This document shows, in pieces, positions 47,778 through 58,391 of a stretch of DNA of 64,000 nt. The DNA comes from Mediterraneibacter faecis JCM 15917 (GTDB lineage: Bacteria > Bacillota > Clostridia > Lachnospirales > Lachnospiraceae). The position numbers were made by a program, and so were the translations under genes. The DNA is taken from assembly GCA_001312505.1 (NCBI GenBank), contig BBDW01000011.1:53127-117126 (forward strand), in the 5' to 3' direction. The notes beneath the pieces were generated by a model. That model was given only the letters and a program-made list of their open reading frames with translations, ran no database searches and was not told where the DNA came from. Every line of letters begins with the position of its first letter. The stretch's first letter is position 1.

Positions 47778-49082
47778 TTAGAGCAGTTGCTCAAAGGTGT
47801 CATAAAATGTTGGGTAAGACACATCTACGCATTTACTGTCAAGAATCTTTGTAGTACCTTCTGCAACAAGTGCAGCAATACTGAATGCCATTGCAATTCT
47901 GTGGTCTAACAAAGTATGAATAGAAGCACCATGAAGAGGTCTTCCGCCATTGATGATCATTCCGTCTTCAGTAGGTGTTACATCACAGCCCATTGCTTTC
48001 AGATTATCTGTTACAGTCTCAATACGATCTGTTTCCTTGACTTTCAGTTCAGCAGCATCTTTGATTACGGTTGTTCCTTCTGCTACAGCTGCCATGACCG
48101 CAATAACCGGAATCTCATCGATCAAAGTTGGGATGATGTCCCCCCCTTCGATTGTAGTTCCATGCAGTCTACTTGTGCGGACAAGAACATCTGCAATTCT
48201 TTCCCCCCACCTTCTGTACGTTCGTTAAGGAGGGTGATATCACCACCCATATCTTCACATACTCTCAAGATTCCTGCACGTGTCGTTGATTCCTACATTT
48301 TCTACAAGAATTTCAGAATCAGGGACGATCAGTCCGGCAGCAATGAAATAAGCAGCGGAAGAGATGTCTCCCGGAACTGTGATTTTCTGTCCGTAAAGTT
48401 CTTCACAAGGACGGATGATAGCGGTTGCTTTGGAAGAACCAATCTCAAAAGTAGAGCGGATATTTGCACCGAATTCTTTCAGCATTAATTCTGTATGGTT
48501 TCTGGAAAGACTCGGTTCTGTGACAGAGGTCTCTCCATCTGCGTAAAGACCGGCGAGCAGCAGACAAGATTTTACCTGCGCACTGGCAACCGGCGAATCA
48601 TAATGGATTCCATGAAGCTGCGCAGGGGTAATATAAAGCGGGGGGGCACATCCATTGCGGAGAATACTGGAAATATGTGCGCCCATCTGTGTCAATGGTT
48701 CAATGATTCTTTTCATTGGGCGGGAGTTCAGTGATTCATCTCCGGACAATTTAGAGTCAAACGGCTGTCCGGCGAGAATACCGGAAATCAGTCTCGTTGT
48801 TGTTCCGCTGTTTTCCACATCAAGGATCTTCTCCGGAGCACTCAGTCCATGCAATCCCTTTCCGTGTACGATAACGGAAGAATAATCGCTCTCAACTTCA
48901 ATCTCAATACCAAGCTCTCTGAAACAACGGATAGTCGCGAGACAGTCGGCACCAGAGAGAAAGTTGTGGATCTGCGTCGTTCCGTTTGCAATTGAGCCGA
49001 ACATAATGCAGCGGTGGGAGATGGATTTGTCTCCCGGTATTGTAACTTTTCCTTTTAATCCTGTAATATTACATAATTCCAT
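47778..49082 (-). CDS. aroA: 3-phosphoshikimate 1-carboxyvinyltransferase (EPSP synthase), frame-broken
   Basis: Shikimate pathway enzyme. LKGKVTIPGDKSISHRCIMF at residues 8-27 and NSGTTTRLISGILAGQPF near 98 are invariant motifs; VASAQVKSCLLLAGLYADG and LIDEIPVIAVMAAVAEGTT follow. Near 48283 one base is lost (NVGIND/ETRAGILRVCEDMG). The C6 run 48203-48208 is two over the expected four (ERTEGGERIADVLV). C7 at 48140-48146 and G7 at 48640-48646 are in frame. Start at 49082, 24 bases after the tyrA stop, so it is co-transcribed with tyrA. Confidence 0.93.
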
Positions 49083-49105
49083 AATCTTATTCCTCATTTC
49101 TGCTA

Positions 49106-50208
49106 TCAGACTTCATAAATGACATAGCGGTATTTCTGCAAAAGTACAGAAGCTCTGTTTGCAGAATCTTCATCATAAAATTCAATACGAAGAACTCCTT
49201 CCTCGAATTCACGGTTGTGGATGATTCCGATATTCTTGATACTGATATTATTACTTGCAAGAATTGTGGCAATCGTAGCAATTCCACCTGTTTCATCGAT
49301 GATATCACAATAAAGTGCAAACTGCTTTTTGATCGGTCCTGCAGATCCGTTCGGCATGGAGTTCCTGTAATCTTTGGAATTCTCAAACAGAGCGTACAGG
49401 GCAGGTTCATTTCCTTCATCCACAAGATTCTTTGCATGTGAAAGAGCTTCAATATATTCACCTAAGATCTGGGAGATGTTCTCACTGTTTTTCAGACAGA
49501 TCTGCTGCCACATGACCGGGGAGGAAGAAGCAATTCTCGTAATATCTTTAAATCCCCCCCCTGCGGCCAACGCTTTCATCATCCCTTCCTTCGAATCCGT
49601 ATCATGTACAAAATTCACAAGTGTGGATGCAATAATATGCGGCAGGTGGCTGATCGTTCCGGTAATATGATCGTGCTCGTGGTAATCCAGAATAACAGGA
49701 AGAGCTTTTAGAGATGAAACAAAGTCTTTGTAAGCATCCACTTTTTCTTCCGCTACTTTAGCAGAAGGAGTCAGGATATAGTATGCATTTTCAATCAAAT
49801 GAGCTTTGGAATTCATAAATCCGCTCTTCTCAGAACCAGCCATCGGATGTCCGCCAATGAAATTTGCTTCCATATCCAGACGAATTACCTCTTCGTGGAT
49901 GGAAGTCTTCACGCTTCCGACATCTGTGAGAATACAGTTTTCATCCAGGAGATCTTTCAGCTGGGAAAGATAGGCAGCATTGTAAGTGACCGGTGCACAG
50001 AGGAAAATGTAGTTACATCCCCCCCTGAAATTGTCATCAATGGATGAACAGGAAGTATGAATCGTGCCTTCCTGGATTGCCAGTGCAAGGGATTCTTTAT
50101 TTTTATCGAATGCGATGATGTCGTAATCCGGATAATACTGGCGGATTGCCTTTGCAATAGAGCCGCCGATAAGTCCAAGTCCGATAAATCCAATTTTTTA
50201 GCATTCAT
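49106..50208 (-). CDS. tyrA: Prephenate dehydrogenase with ACT domain, 5' frame break
   Basis: NAD-dependent dehydrogenase making 4-hydroxyphenylpyruvate for tyrosine. Correcting one missing A in the run 50194-50199 gives MNAKKIGFIGLGLIGGSIAK, the NAD-binding start. FIGGHPMAGSEKSGF and AAGGGFKDITRIASSSP (C8 at 49554-49561; family AAGGF) are substrate loops. C7 at 50019-50025 adds one Gly in frame. The C-terminal ~75 residues form an ACT domain, suggesting feedback by an aromatic amino acid. Confidence 0.93.
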
Positions 50209-50504
50209 AGTTGTAAAATCCTTTCTGTTGTTGTGCAAAACATATCTTACTGTTCAGAAATCTTAAATCAGTAAGAAACATATATTCGTATTTTAACACT
50301 TTGCTCTGTAAAAGTAAATTATTATTCACAAATGCCTCTGCTTCTAATCTTTGACCAGATAACTTTGTGGATAAAAGTTAAAATTGTATAAAATGTAAAA
50401 AATAGTTGTAATTAATCAGAATATTTAGTACAATATACCCATGGTATGTATATCGACGACAAAAAACGATGTGCATAATAGCTACATAACAAGGAGGCAG
50501 CAGT
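50209..50504 (+). promoter_or_regulatory. Divergent intergenic region with EF-G-like gene promoter
   Basis: A sigma-A type promoter, TTGTAA (50406-50411), 17-base spacer, TACAAT (50429-50434), precedes the EF-G-like gene by 70 bases; AAGGAGG is the ribosome site. No gene is seen in the 296 bases between tyrA and this gene. Confidence 0.65.
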
Positions 50505-52580
50505 ATGAAGGTTTACAGAACAGATGAAATCAGAAATGTGGTATTACTTGGTCATGGTGGAAGCGGAAAGACAAGTCTTGCAGAGGCGATGCTCTACGTA
50601 TCAGGTGCAACGAATCGTATGGGAAAGATTTCCGAATCCAATACGGTGAGCGATTTTGATAAAGAGGAGCAGAAACGTGGATTTTCAATCAGCACAAGTC
50701 TGGTACCGATCGAGTGGGAGAAAGCGAAGATCAATATTCTTGACACACCGGGATATTTTGATTTTGTCGGAGAAGTAGAAGAGGCAGTCAGTGCAGCAGA
50801 TGCAGCGGTTATCGTAGTATCTGGTAAGGCAGGAGTACAGGTTGGAACGGAAAAAGCATGGGAGCTTTGTGACAAATATAATCTGCCGAGAATGATCTAT
50901 GTGACAGAGATGGATGTGGATGATGCAAGTTTCCGTCAGGTAGTAGCAGATCTGACAGAGAGATATGGAAAGAAAATCGCACCACATTTCCAGCCGATCC
51001 GTGAGAACGAGAAACTTGTAGGATACATTAATATTATTAAGAATGCCGGAAGAAGATATACAGGCATTGGACAGAGAGAAGAGTGCGAGATTCCGGATTA
51101 CTGTATGCCGAACCTTGAGATTTTGAGAGATTCTCTTATGGAAGCTGTAGCAGAGACAAGTGAAGAGTTTATGGAGCGCTATTTTAATGGTGAGGAATTC
51201 TCTGTAGAAGAGATCCGTGCAGCCATGAGAACAGAAGTAATGGATGGAGATATCGTACCGGTTGCGATGGGATCCAATGTCCAGGCACAGGGAGTAGCCA
51301 ACCTGCTTTCAGATATTGTTCGTTTCTTCCCGAGTCCGGATAAGAGAACCTGTGCAGGAATCAACCGCAGAACAAACGAGATCTTTGAAGCGAATTATGA
51401 TTTCGCAAAAGCAAAATCAGCGTATGTATTTAAGACAATGGTGGATCCATTTATTGGAAAATACTCTTTTGTAAAGGTATGCTCCGGAGTACTTAAAGGA
51501 GATGATGTACTTTATAATGCAGACACAGACGCAGAAGAGAAACCAGGTAAACTTTATACCATGTGCGGAAGTAAGCCGAGCGAAGTGACAGAGCTTTTTG
51601 CAGGCGATATCGGAGCAATAGGTAAACTGACAAATACAAGAACAGGAGATACTCTTTCTGTAAAGGGAACACCGGTATCTTATGCAAAGACAGATTATTC
51701 TGTACCATATACATATATGAAGTATCGCGTAAAGAATAAAGGCGATGAAGATAAGGTATCACAGGCTCTTGCAAGAATGACAGCAGAAGATGTTACATTG
51801 AAAGCTGTGAATGACAGTGAGAACAGACAGTCTCTTCTTTATGGAATGGGTGAGCAGCACCTTGAGATCGTAGCAAGTAAACTGGCGGCAAGATATAAAG
51901 TAGAGATCACACTGGAGACACCAAAAGTTGCATTCCGTGAGACGATCCGTAAGAATTCTGACGTTGATTCCAAGTATAAGAAACAGAGCGGCGGACATGG
52001 ACAGTACGGACATGTTAAGATGAAATTCGAACCATCAGGAGATCTCGAAACTCCATTTGTATTCGAAGAATGTGTTGTTGGAGGAGCAGTTCCGAAGAAC
52101 TATTTCCCGGCAGTAGAGAAAGGTCTGCAGGAATCTGTAGTGAAAGGACCTCTTGCCGGATATCCGGTAGTTGGTGTGAAAGCTACTTTATACGACGGAT
52201 CCTATCATCCGGTAGACTCTTCGGAGATGGCATTTAAGACAGCTACGATCCAGGCATTCAAGAAAGGATTTCTGGAAGCATCTCCGGTACTTCTTGAACC
52301 AATCGCATCCCTGAAAGTTACAGTTCCGGATGATTACACAGGAGATATCATGGGAGACCTGAACAAACGCAGAGGACGTGTGCTTGGCATGACACCGGTA
52401 GCCGGAGGAAAGCAGGTTATTGAAGCAGATATTCCAATGACAGGACTGTTTGGCTATTGCACAACACTTCGCTCCATGACAGGTGGAAGAGGATCTTACG
52501 AATATACATTTGCAAGATATGAGCAGGCTCCATCTGATGTACAGGAGAAAGAAATTGCTGCAAGAGCAGAAGAAGCATAA
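50505..52580 (+). CDS. EF-G-like translation GTPase (not canonical FusA)
   Basis: 691 aa with all five EF-G domains. G1 is GHGGSGKT at residues 16-23 instead of AHIDAGKT. G3 is DTPGYFDF near 80. G4, normally NKxD, reads TEMD in MIYVTEMDVDDASF near 133. Domain IV has GGHGQYGHVKMKFEPSG and domain V ends GRGSYEYTFARYEQAP. It belongs with the second EF-G-like group (FusA2-type) seen in many Firmicutes, for which the role is unclear. Monocistronic with promoter and terminator. The frame is intact. Confidence 0.9.
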   Translation: MKVYRTDEIRNVVLLGHGGSGKTSLAEAMLYVSGATNRMGKISESNTVSDFDKEEQKRGFSISTSLVPIEWEKAKINILDTPGYFDFVGEVEEAVSAADAAVIVVSGKAGVQVGTEKAWELCDKYNLPRMIYVTEMDVDDASFRQVVADLTERYGKKIAPHFQPIRENEKLVGYINIIKNAGRRYTGIGQREECEIPDYCMPNLEILRDSLMEAVAETSEEFMERYFNGEEFSVEEIRAAMRTEVMDGDIVPVAMGSNVQAQGVANLLSDIVRFFPSPDKRTCAGINRRTNEIFEANYDFAKAKSAYVFKTMVDPFIGKYSFVKVCSGVLKGDDVLYNADTDAEEKPGKLYTMCGSKPSEVTELFAGDIGAIGKLTNTRTGDTLSVKGTPVSYAKTDYSVPYTYMKYRVKNKGDEDKVSQALARMTAEDVTLKAVNDSENRQSLLYGMGEQHLEIVASKLAARYKVEITLETPKVAFRETIRKNSDVDSKYKKQSGGHGQYGHVKMKFEPSGDLETPFVFEECVVGGAVPKNYFPAVEKGLQESVVKGPLAGYPVVGVKATLYDGSYHPVDSSEMAFKTATIQAFKKGFLEASPVLLEPIASLKVTVPDDYTGDIMGDLNKRRGRVLGMTPVAGGKQVIEADIPMTGLFGYCTTLRSMTGGRGSYEYTFARYEQAPSDVQEKEIAARAEEA

Positions 52581-52600
52581 TTAAAGATTCAGGCAATATA

Positions 52601-52647
52601 AAGAGTGTGTTATCCGGCTGATAAAAAGGAGTGGATAGCACGCTCTT
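52601..52647 (+). terminator. Terminator of the EF-G-like gene
   Basis: Imperfect arms AAGAGTGTGTTATCC/GGATAGCACGCTCTT, followed by ATTGCTTGTTTT. A further small hairpin ACCTGTCT/AGACAGGT lies at 52749-52769, in the leader of trkA. Confidence 0.65.
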
Positions 52648-52861
52648 ATTGCTTGTTTTAGAAAAAACGGTAACATTGTATTTTACAAAAAAATCACAAG
52701 TTTGCGAATATGGTTGTACTTTCAAAACAAAGGTGCTATAATTCATCTACCTGTCTGCATTAGACAGGTATGTTGTTGTTTATGAAATCCTGTGAACAGT
52801 GACATAAAGTGACTGTGTAGAGCAGTTATAAGATTATTATAATAATATGAGGGATAAGAAA

Positions 52862-54219
52862 ATGAGGATTATTATTATCGGTGACGGAAAGGTTGGTTAC
52901 AAGCTTGCCAAGCAACTTTCCGCCGAGAAATATGACATTATAATGATTGACAGTAATGAAAATAAGTTGAGATTTGCTATGGATCGTCTGGATATTGCCT
53001 GCGTGACGGGAGATGGCGCAGACGCAGAAGTACTTAAACAGGCAGATGTGGCGCATGCCGATCTGGTGATTGCCTGTACATCAGCAGATGAATGCAATAT
53101 GTTAAGCTGTCTGATCGCCAGAAAATTAGGTGCAAAACATACGATTGCCCGTGTGCGTAATCCGATTTATTATCGTCAGATCGGACTTCTGAAAGAAGAT
53201 CTGCATCTTAGCATGGCTGTAAACCCGGAACTTATCGTGCAGATGAGATTAGCAGACTTCTGCTCTTCCCGGATGCGAGTCAGGTGGAGACTTTTGTGAA
53301 GGGACGTGTAGAATTAATTGAATTACCGGTTGCGGAGGGAAGCAGCCTGGCAGGGTTAAGCCTTGCGGAAATGTATAACCGGTTCCAGATCCGTCTGCTT
53401 GTCTGTGCAGTGGAACACGGAGAAGAAGTTTGCATTCCAGATGGAGAATACAGGATGCGTGCAGGAGACCGTCTGCATATTGCAGCATCTCATAAAGATT
53501 TAGAGGCATTTTTTAAAGCAAATGGAAAGCGTAAGGACAAAATCAAAAAAGTCATTATTTGTGGAGCCGGAAGAGTTGGTTACTATCTTGCACTTCAGCT
53601 TAGCACACTTGGTATGCAGATAAAGATCATAGAACAGAATCGCCAGAGATGTGAAGAACTCTGCGAATTACTTCCAAAAGCAACGATCATTAATGGAGAT
53701 GCAACAGATCACGATCTTCTTGTAGAAGAAGGGATTGATGAAGCGGATGCATTTGTTGCCCTGACAGGGATGGATGAAGAGAACATTATACTTTCTCTTT
53801 TTGCAAAGAGTCAGAATGTGGACAAAATTGTTACGAAAGTCAATGAAGACAGACGTGCACGTATGGTAGAAGACTTTGGAATTGATAGTATTGTTTCTGT
53901 TAAAACAGCAACAGCAGACGCAATCATGAGTTATGTCAGAGCGCGTAAAAACTCTCAGGGAAGTGCGAATGTTGAGACAATGTATCAATTGGTTGATGAC
54001 AAAGTTGAAGCACTGGAATTTATTGTTAAGGCTGAGACAAATTATACAGGAATTCCATTGAAGAATCTCTCATTGAAACCGAATAATCTGATTGCATGTA
54101 TTGCAAGAAAACGCCAGATCATTCTTCCGAGCGGAGATGATTGTATTCAGGTAGGAGATAATGTAATCATTATCACGATGGAAAAACAGATTGAAGATAT
54201 TAAAGATATTTTAATGTAG
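52862..54219 (+). CDS. trkA: Trk potassium uptake regulator TrkA, frame-broken
   Basis: Cytoplasmic NAD(H)-binding gating subunit of the Trk channel, with two RCK units. RIIIIGDGKVGYKLAKQL starts the first and VIICGAGRVGYYLALQL (near residue 235) the second; each is followed by a TrkA-C domain. The frame breaks near 53264, where one T is probably missing (ADFLLFPDASQVETFVKGR). I start at ATG 52862, seven bases after GAGGGA; 52847 is an in-frame alternative. trkH follows after ten bases. Confidence 0.92.
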
Positions 54220-54229
54220 GTGCAGCGCG

Positions 54230-55675
54230 ATGAATAAGAAGATGATAGTATATATTTTGGGGAAAATGATGGGAGTCGAAGGATTACTTCTGCTGATCCC
54301 AGCGTTGGTTTCCCTGATATATCATGAAAAAAGCGTAATTTCTTTTCTGATTGTAGCAGCAATCCTGCTCGTAATTTATATGGTGTTCGGAAGGAAGCTT
54401 CCGGCTTCAAAGCAGATTTACGGAAAAGAAGGTTTTGTTATTGTTGGGCTTGCATGGATTTTATGGTCCGCATTCGGAGCGCTTCCGTTTGTGATTTCGG
54501 GAAGTATTCCATATTATATTGATGCACTTTTTGAGACAATTTCCGGTTTCACTACAACCGGGTCTACAATTCTGGTAGATATCGAGGCTCTGCCAATGGG
54601 AATTTCCTTCTGGCGAAGCTTTACACACTGGATCGGTGGTATGGGAGTACTTGTATTTGTTATGATGCTCACATCTCTGGATGATGAGAATGCAATGCCG
54701 CTCATGCGTGCGGAAGTACCGGGACCGGAGGCGGATAAGCTTGTACCAAAGGCAAGACATACGGCACGGATTTTGTATGGAATGTACTTTGTACTGACAG
54801 CAGCAGAAGTGGTTTTCCTGCTCTTTGGCGGAATGAACCTGTATGATGCACTTTTACATGCATTCAGTACTGCCGGAACGGGAGGATTTTCTAATAGAGC
54901 TGCAAGCGTCAGCTTCTACGACAGTGCATATATTGATGGTGTGATCACAGTATTTATGATTTTGTTTGGAATTAACTTTAACTTGTACTTTTTCATATTG
55001 CTCAAAGACTGGAAATCCATTCTGAAAAATGAAGAGCTGTGGGCATATCTTGGAATAGTAGGTGTGTCAATCGCTATAATCACAGGAAATATCCTCAAGA
55101 TTTATGGAACGGTTGCACATGCATTCCGTTATGCATCTTTCCAGGTCGGTTCGATCATTACGACAACCGGATTTGCAACCGCAGATTATGACCAGTGGCC
55201 GGAACTCTCGAAATCAATATTATTGGCACTTATGTTTGTGGGAGCCTGTGCAGGATCCACCGGAGGAGGTATTAAAGTAAGCCGTTTATTGATCATCGTG
55301 AAATCAATCCGCAGAGAAGTACGTAAGATGTTACATCCAAATGCAGTTACGATCATTAAAGTCAATGGTAAAAAAATCGGACAGGATACATTGAAGAATG
55401 TAAATCTCTATCTGACGTGTTACATTATGATTCTGATCGTATCAATTTTACTCGTTTCTATTGATAATTTTGATTTTGCGACAACATTTAGTGGCGTACT
55501 TACTACGATGAGCAATGTAGGACCAGGTATTTCAAAGGTTGGTCCGGTGATGAATTTTCACCCATTCTCAGCATTATCCAAGCTGGTATTCTGCTTTGAT
55601 ATGCTAATCGGAAGATTAGAGATCTTCCCATACCTGCTTCTTCTTTCTCCGGAACTCTGGAGAAGAAGATTCTAG
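54230..55675 (+). CDS. trkH: Trk potassium channel subunit TrkH
   Basis: 481-aa membrane subunit with four pore repeats. Selectivity segments are seen at FETISGFTTTGSTILVD near residue 103, FSTAGTGGFSNRAAS near 220, ITTTGFATADY near 314 and LTTMSNVGPGIS near 422. The end GRLEIFPYLLLLSPELWRR is typical. The frame is intact. It forms an operon with trkA for K+ uptake. Confidence 0.96.
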   Translation: MNKKMIVYILGKMMGVEGLLLLIPALVSLIYHEKSVISFLIVAAILLVIYMVFGRKLPASKQIYGKEGFVIVGLAWILWSAFGALPFVISGSIPYYIDALFETISGFTTTGSTILVDIEALPMGISFWRSFTHWIGGMGVLVFVMMLTSLDDENAMPLMRAEVPGPEADKLVPKARHTARILYGMYFVLTAAEVVFLLFGGMNLYDALLHAFSTAGTGGFSNRAASVSFYDSAYIDGVITVFMILFGINFNLYFFILLKDWKSILKNEELWAYLGIVGVSIAIITGNILKIYGTVAHAFRYASFQVGSIITTTGFATADYDQWPELSKSILLALMFVGACAGSTGGGIKVSRLLIIVKSIRREVRKMLHPNAVTIIKVNGKKIGQDTLKNVNLYLTCYIMILIVSILLVSIDNFDFATTFSGVLTTMSNVGPGISKVGPVMNFHPFSALSKLVFCFDMLIGRLEIFPYLLLLSPELWRRRF

Positions 55676-55737
55676 ACGATTTTTTGTTAATCATGTGCGG
55701 GAAAATTGGAATGAAACAGATTTTTTCGCACATTTTA

Positions 55738-55836
55738 TTTTTATATATTAGGAAAGCTTCCCTAATATATAAAAACGCTCCGCTAGGTGTCGCAAGCGAC
55801 CGCCACAGACGCAAGAATGTGCCTTGGCACATTCTT
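55738..55836. repeat. Three-hairpin intergenic module
   Basis: A perfect 15-bp inverted repeat TTTTTATATATTAGG/CCTAATATATAAAAA (55738-55775), then GTCGC-AA-GCGAC (55789-55800), then AAGAATGTGCC/GGCACATTCTT (55813-55836). The first can end trkH transcription in both directions. The GC-rich middle resembles dispersed palindromic repeats of Lachnospiraceae, which I cannot verify here. Confidence 0.6.
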
Positions 55837-55885
55837 TGTTCTATGGTAAAATGAAAGAACCTTGTTGAAGAAAGGAAGAGGTGAG

Positions 55886-57573
55886 ATGAACAAATTTAAA
55901 ATGAAAGTGACAGCTGTCATAGGAGTGATTCTGTTGATTGGAATCTATTACTATGTGACACTCCCGGCGATCAATATTCATGCATCAGAATTCTGGATGT
56001 ATCTTGTGGTGTTGGTCATTCTGGCAGCTGTGGTATTTATCAGAAAGAAAAATTTAAACCGTTACGACTGGAAAGAGTCAAAGGGATTAAAGGTGATCCT
56101 TGGAATCCTTGCGGTGCTTGTGATCGCATATGTGGCAGGATCAGTTTTGTCTTCTCCAATTGTGAATGCGAAGAAGTATCAGGAACTTTTGACGGTGAAG
56201 AATGGAGAATTTACGAAAGATATCGAAGAATTATCTTTTGATCAGATTCCATTGCTGGATAAGGATTCAGCAGAGCTTCTCGGTGACAGGAAGATGGGAA
56301 GTATGGTAGATATGGTATCCCAGTTCGAGGTAGATGAACTGTATTCCCAGATCAACTATCAGGATCAGCCGGTGAGAGTTTCTCCTTTGAAATATGCCAG
56401 CGTGATCAAATGGTTTACGAACATGAGAGAAGGAATCCCGGCCTATATCAAGATTGATATGGCAACACAGAATACGGAACTCGTAAAACTGAGTGAAGGG
56501 ATGAAGTACACGACAAGTGATCATTTTAACAGAAATATTTACCGTCATCTGAGATTTAACTATCCGACCTATATTTTTAATGATCTGAGTTTTGAAATTG
56601 ATGAAGACGGGGGGGTTCCGTACTGGATCTGCCCGGTGAAGAAATACAATATCGGATTATTCGGTGGAACAACAATCGGAAGAGTTGTACTTTGCAATGC
56701 AATCACAGGAGAAACGAAGGATTATGCAGTTGAGGATGTCCCACAGTGGTTGACAGAGTATATTCCGCAGATCTGTTAGTTGAGCTTTATAATTATCACG
56801 GAACATTGAAACATGGTTTCTTTAATAGTGTATTGGGGCAGAAAGACTGCCTGAATACAACTGACGGATACAATTATCTTGCAATCGATGACGATGTATG
56901 GGTATACACAGGTGTTACCTCGATTACCGGAGACCAGTCGAATGTAGGGTTTGTTCTGATGAATCAGAGAACAATGGAGACAAAGTTCTATGAGATTGAA
57001 GGAGCAACAGAGAGTTCAGCGATGTCTTCCGCAGAAGGGCAGGTACAGAATCTGCACTATACGGCAACATTCCCACTGCTTTTAAATATTTCCGGTGAAC
57101 CGACCTATTTCATTGCATTGAAGGATGATGCCGGTCTGGTGAAGAAGTATGCGATGGTAAATGTGCAGAAATATCAGATTGTTGCAATTGGAGATACGGT
57201 CAGTGAATGCGAGGAGTCTTACACTAATCTGATGTATAAGAATGGGATCAAGACAGAAGCTGAGGATACAAGATCCGTAGAGACACTGACAGCTAAGATC
57301 ACAAAGATCGCCCAGGGCGTTATAGACGGTGATTCTCATTATTATATCATGCTTGAAGGTTCGGATGAGATCTTTGATGTATCTGTTGTAGATTTTATTG
57401 ATATTATCCGGTTTAATGTCGGAGATGAAGTCACAGTTGAGTATAAGAAGGGGGAGCAGGTGGATACAGTTCTTTCCCTGAATGGAAAAGCGAGTGAACA
57501 GATCAGCACAAAAGCTGCGAAAGAAGAGCAGGCAGAAGATACGGCAGGGGGGGATTCTGCACAGACAGAATAA
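55886..57573 (+). CDS. Conserved membrane protein of unknown function, frame-broken
   Basis: About 560 aa. Three hydrophobic segments at roughly residues 8-27, 35-52 and 69-90, then a large soluble part with AYIKIDMATQNTELVKLSEG, FNYPTYIFNDLSFEIDED, YWICPVKKYNIGLFGG and LTNLMYKNGI-like stretches. The frame breaks near 56748, where GGG seems reduced to GG (PQWVDRVYSADLLVE once corrected). G7 runs at 56609-56615 and 57547-57553 are in frame. I recognise it as a recurrent Lachnospiraceae protein but know no function. Confidence 0.7.
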
Positions 57574-57585
57574 GAGAAAGAAGCG

Positions 57586-57627
57586 AAAAAAAGAAGTACA
57601 ACCGGAGAACGGAAGTACTTCTTTTTT
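57586..57627 (+). terminator. Intrinsic terminator
   Basis: Arms AAAAAAGAAGTAC/GTACTTCTTTTTT around a 15-base loop, symmetric enough to work in both directions. It ends the preceding membrane protein transcript. Confidence 0.8.
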
Positions 57628-57693
57628 GATTCCTGAAAACATTTAATTCAGACCCAGAAGGGCGAATCCTGTGTTACACTACGCTGTAAATGC

Positions 57694-58113
57694 TTACAGA
57701 ACTGTGCATCCAAGTGTGTCAACATCTGCAATCGCAGCTTTATCTGCGCTGACGCTGAGGTAGAAGTCAATCTTGGCATCTTCGGAAATCTTATTTAATT
57801 TCTCGATAAATGTCGGAAGACTTTCTAATGTGATATTAGCCTGCTTTAAGATACTGTCAATGAAAACAGCCTCGATATCGTGATTGCCAGCAGCCATACC
57901 ATAGAGGAAACCTACGAATTCTTCTAAGGTAAGGATGTCAGGATAATCAGCCATCTTGATGACACGGATATTGAAATCTACAGAATAAGTGTCTTTGCTG
58001 CTCCTTTTAATAAATACGACATTACCGGAAGAAGTCTTAACCTTCTCGTTTGCAAGATCGATCATCTGCTGTGTTTTTCCGCTGCCTCTTGGGCCTGTGA
58101 TTAAATTTACCAT
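57694..58113 (-). CDS. Small P-loop ATP-binding protein
   Basis: 139 aa starting at ATG 58113 behind AGGAGAG. MVNLITGPRGSGKTQQMIDL holds a Walker A motif at residues 7-14. IEAVFIDSILKQANITLES resembles a Walker B strand, and FYLSVSADKAAIADV a sensor-like strand. It looks like a minimal nucleotide-binding domain found in Clostridia without known role. The frame is intact; a longer open frame upstream to 58170 lacks a ribosome site. Confidence 0.75.
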   Translation of the reverse strand: MVNLITGPRGSGKTQQMIDLANEKVKTSSGNVVFIKRSSKDTYSVDFNIRVIKMADYPDILTLEEFVGFLYGMAAGNHDIEAVFIDSILKQANITLESLPTFIEKLNKISEDAKIDFYLSVSADKAAIADVDTLGCTVL

Positions 58114-58291
58114 GGCGAATCTCTCCTTTATGTAAGTGTGTATAATGTTTGAGATTTTCTCACCTCTCAAATATTTATAAATTTATTATACACTAAAGAT
58201 ATGTGAGTAACAACTAAAAAAGTGTTAAAATTTGAAAAAGTTTTATGCGGAATTACCATAAGAAATGAGTGGTAAGATGCCACCATGGTAA

Positions 58292-58369
58292 TGAGAAAAG
58301 TTCTCAAAAACTGTATTGAAAATCATTTTCATTTATGTTAACATAATGATTGAATGAAAACCATTCTCA
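58292..58369 (+). promoter_or_regulatory. Promoter with three Fur-like operators
   Basis: Three 15-base inverted repeats of the Fur type: TGAGAAAAGTTCTCA (58292-58306), TGAAAATCATTTTCA (58317-58331, a perfect 7-1-7 repeat) and TGAAAACCATTCTCA (58355-58369). A promoter TTGAAA (58316-58321)-17-TAACAT overlaps the middle box, so a bound repressor would block it. Predicted: iron-responsive control of the DUF3793-like protein and flavodoxin genes. Confidence 0.7.
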
Positions 58370-58391
58370 AAATAAAGCTAAGGAGAACGAT

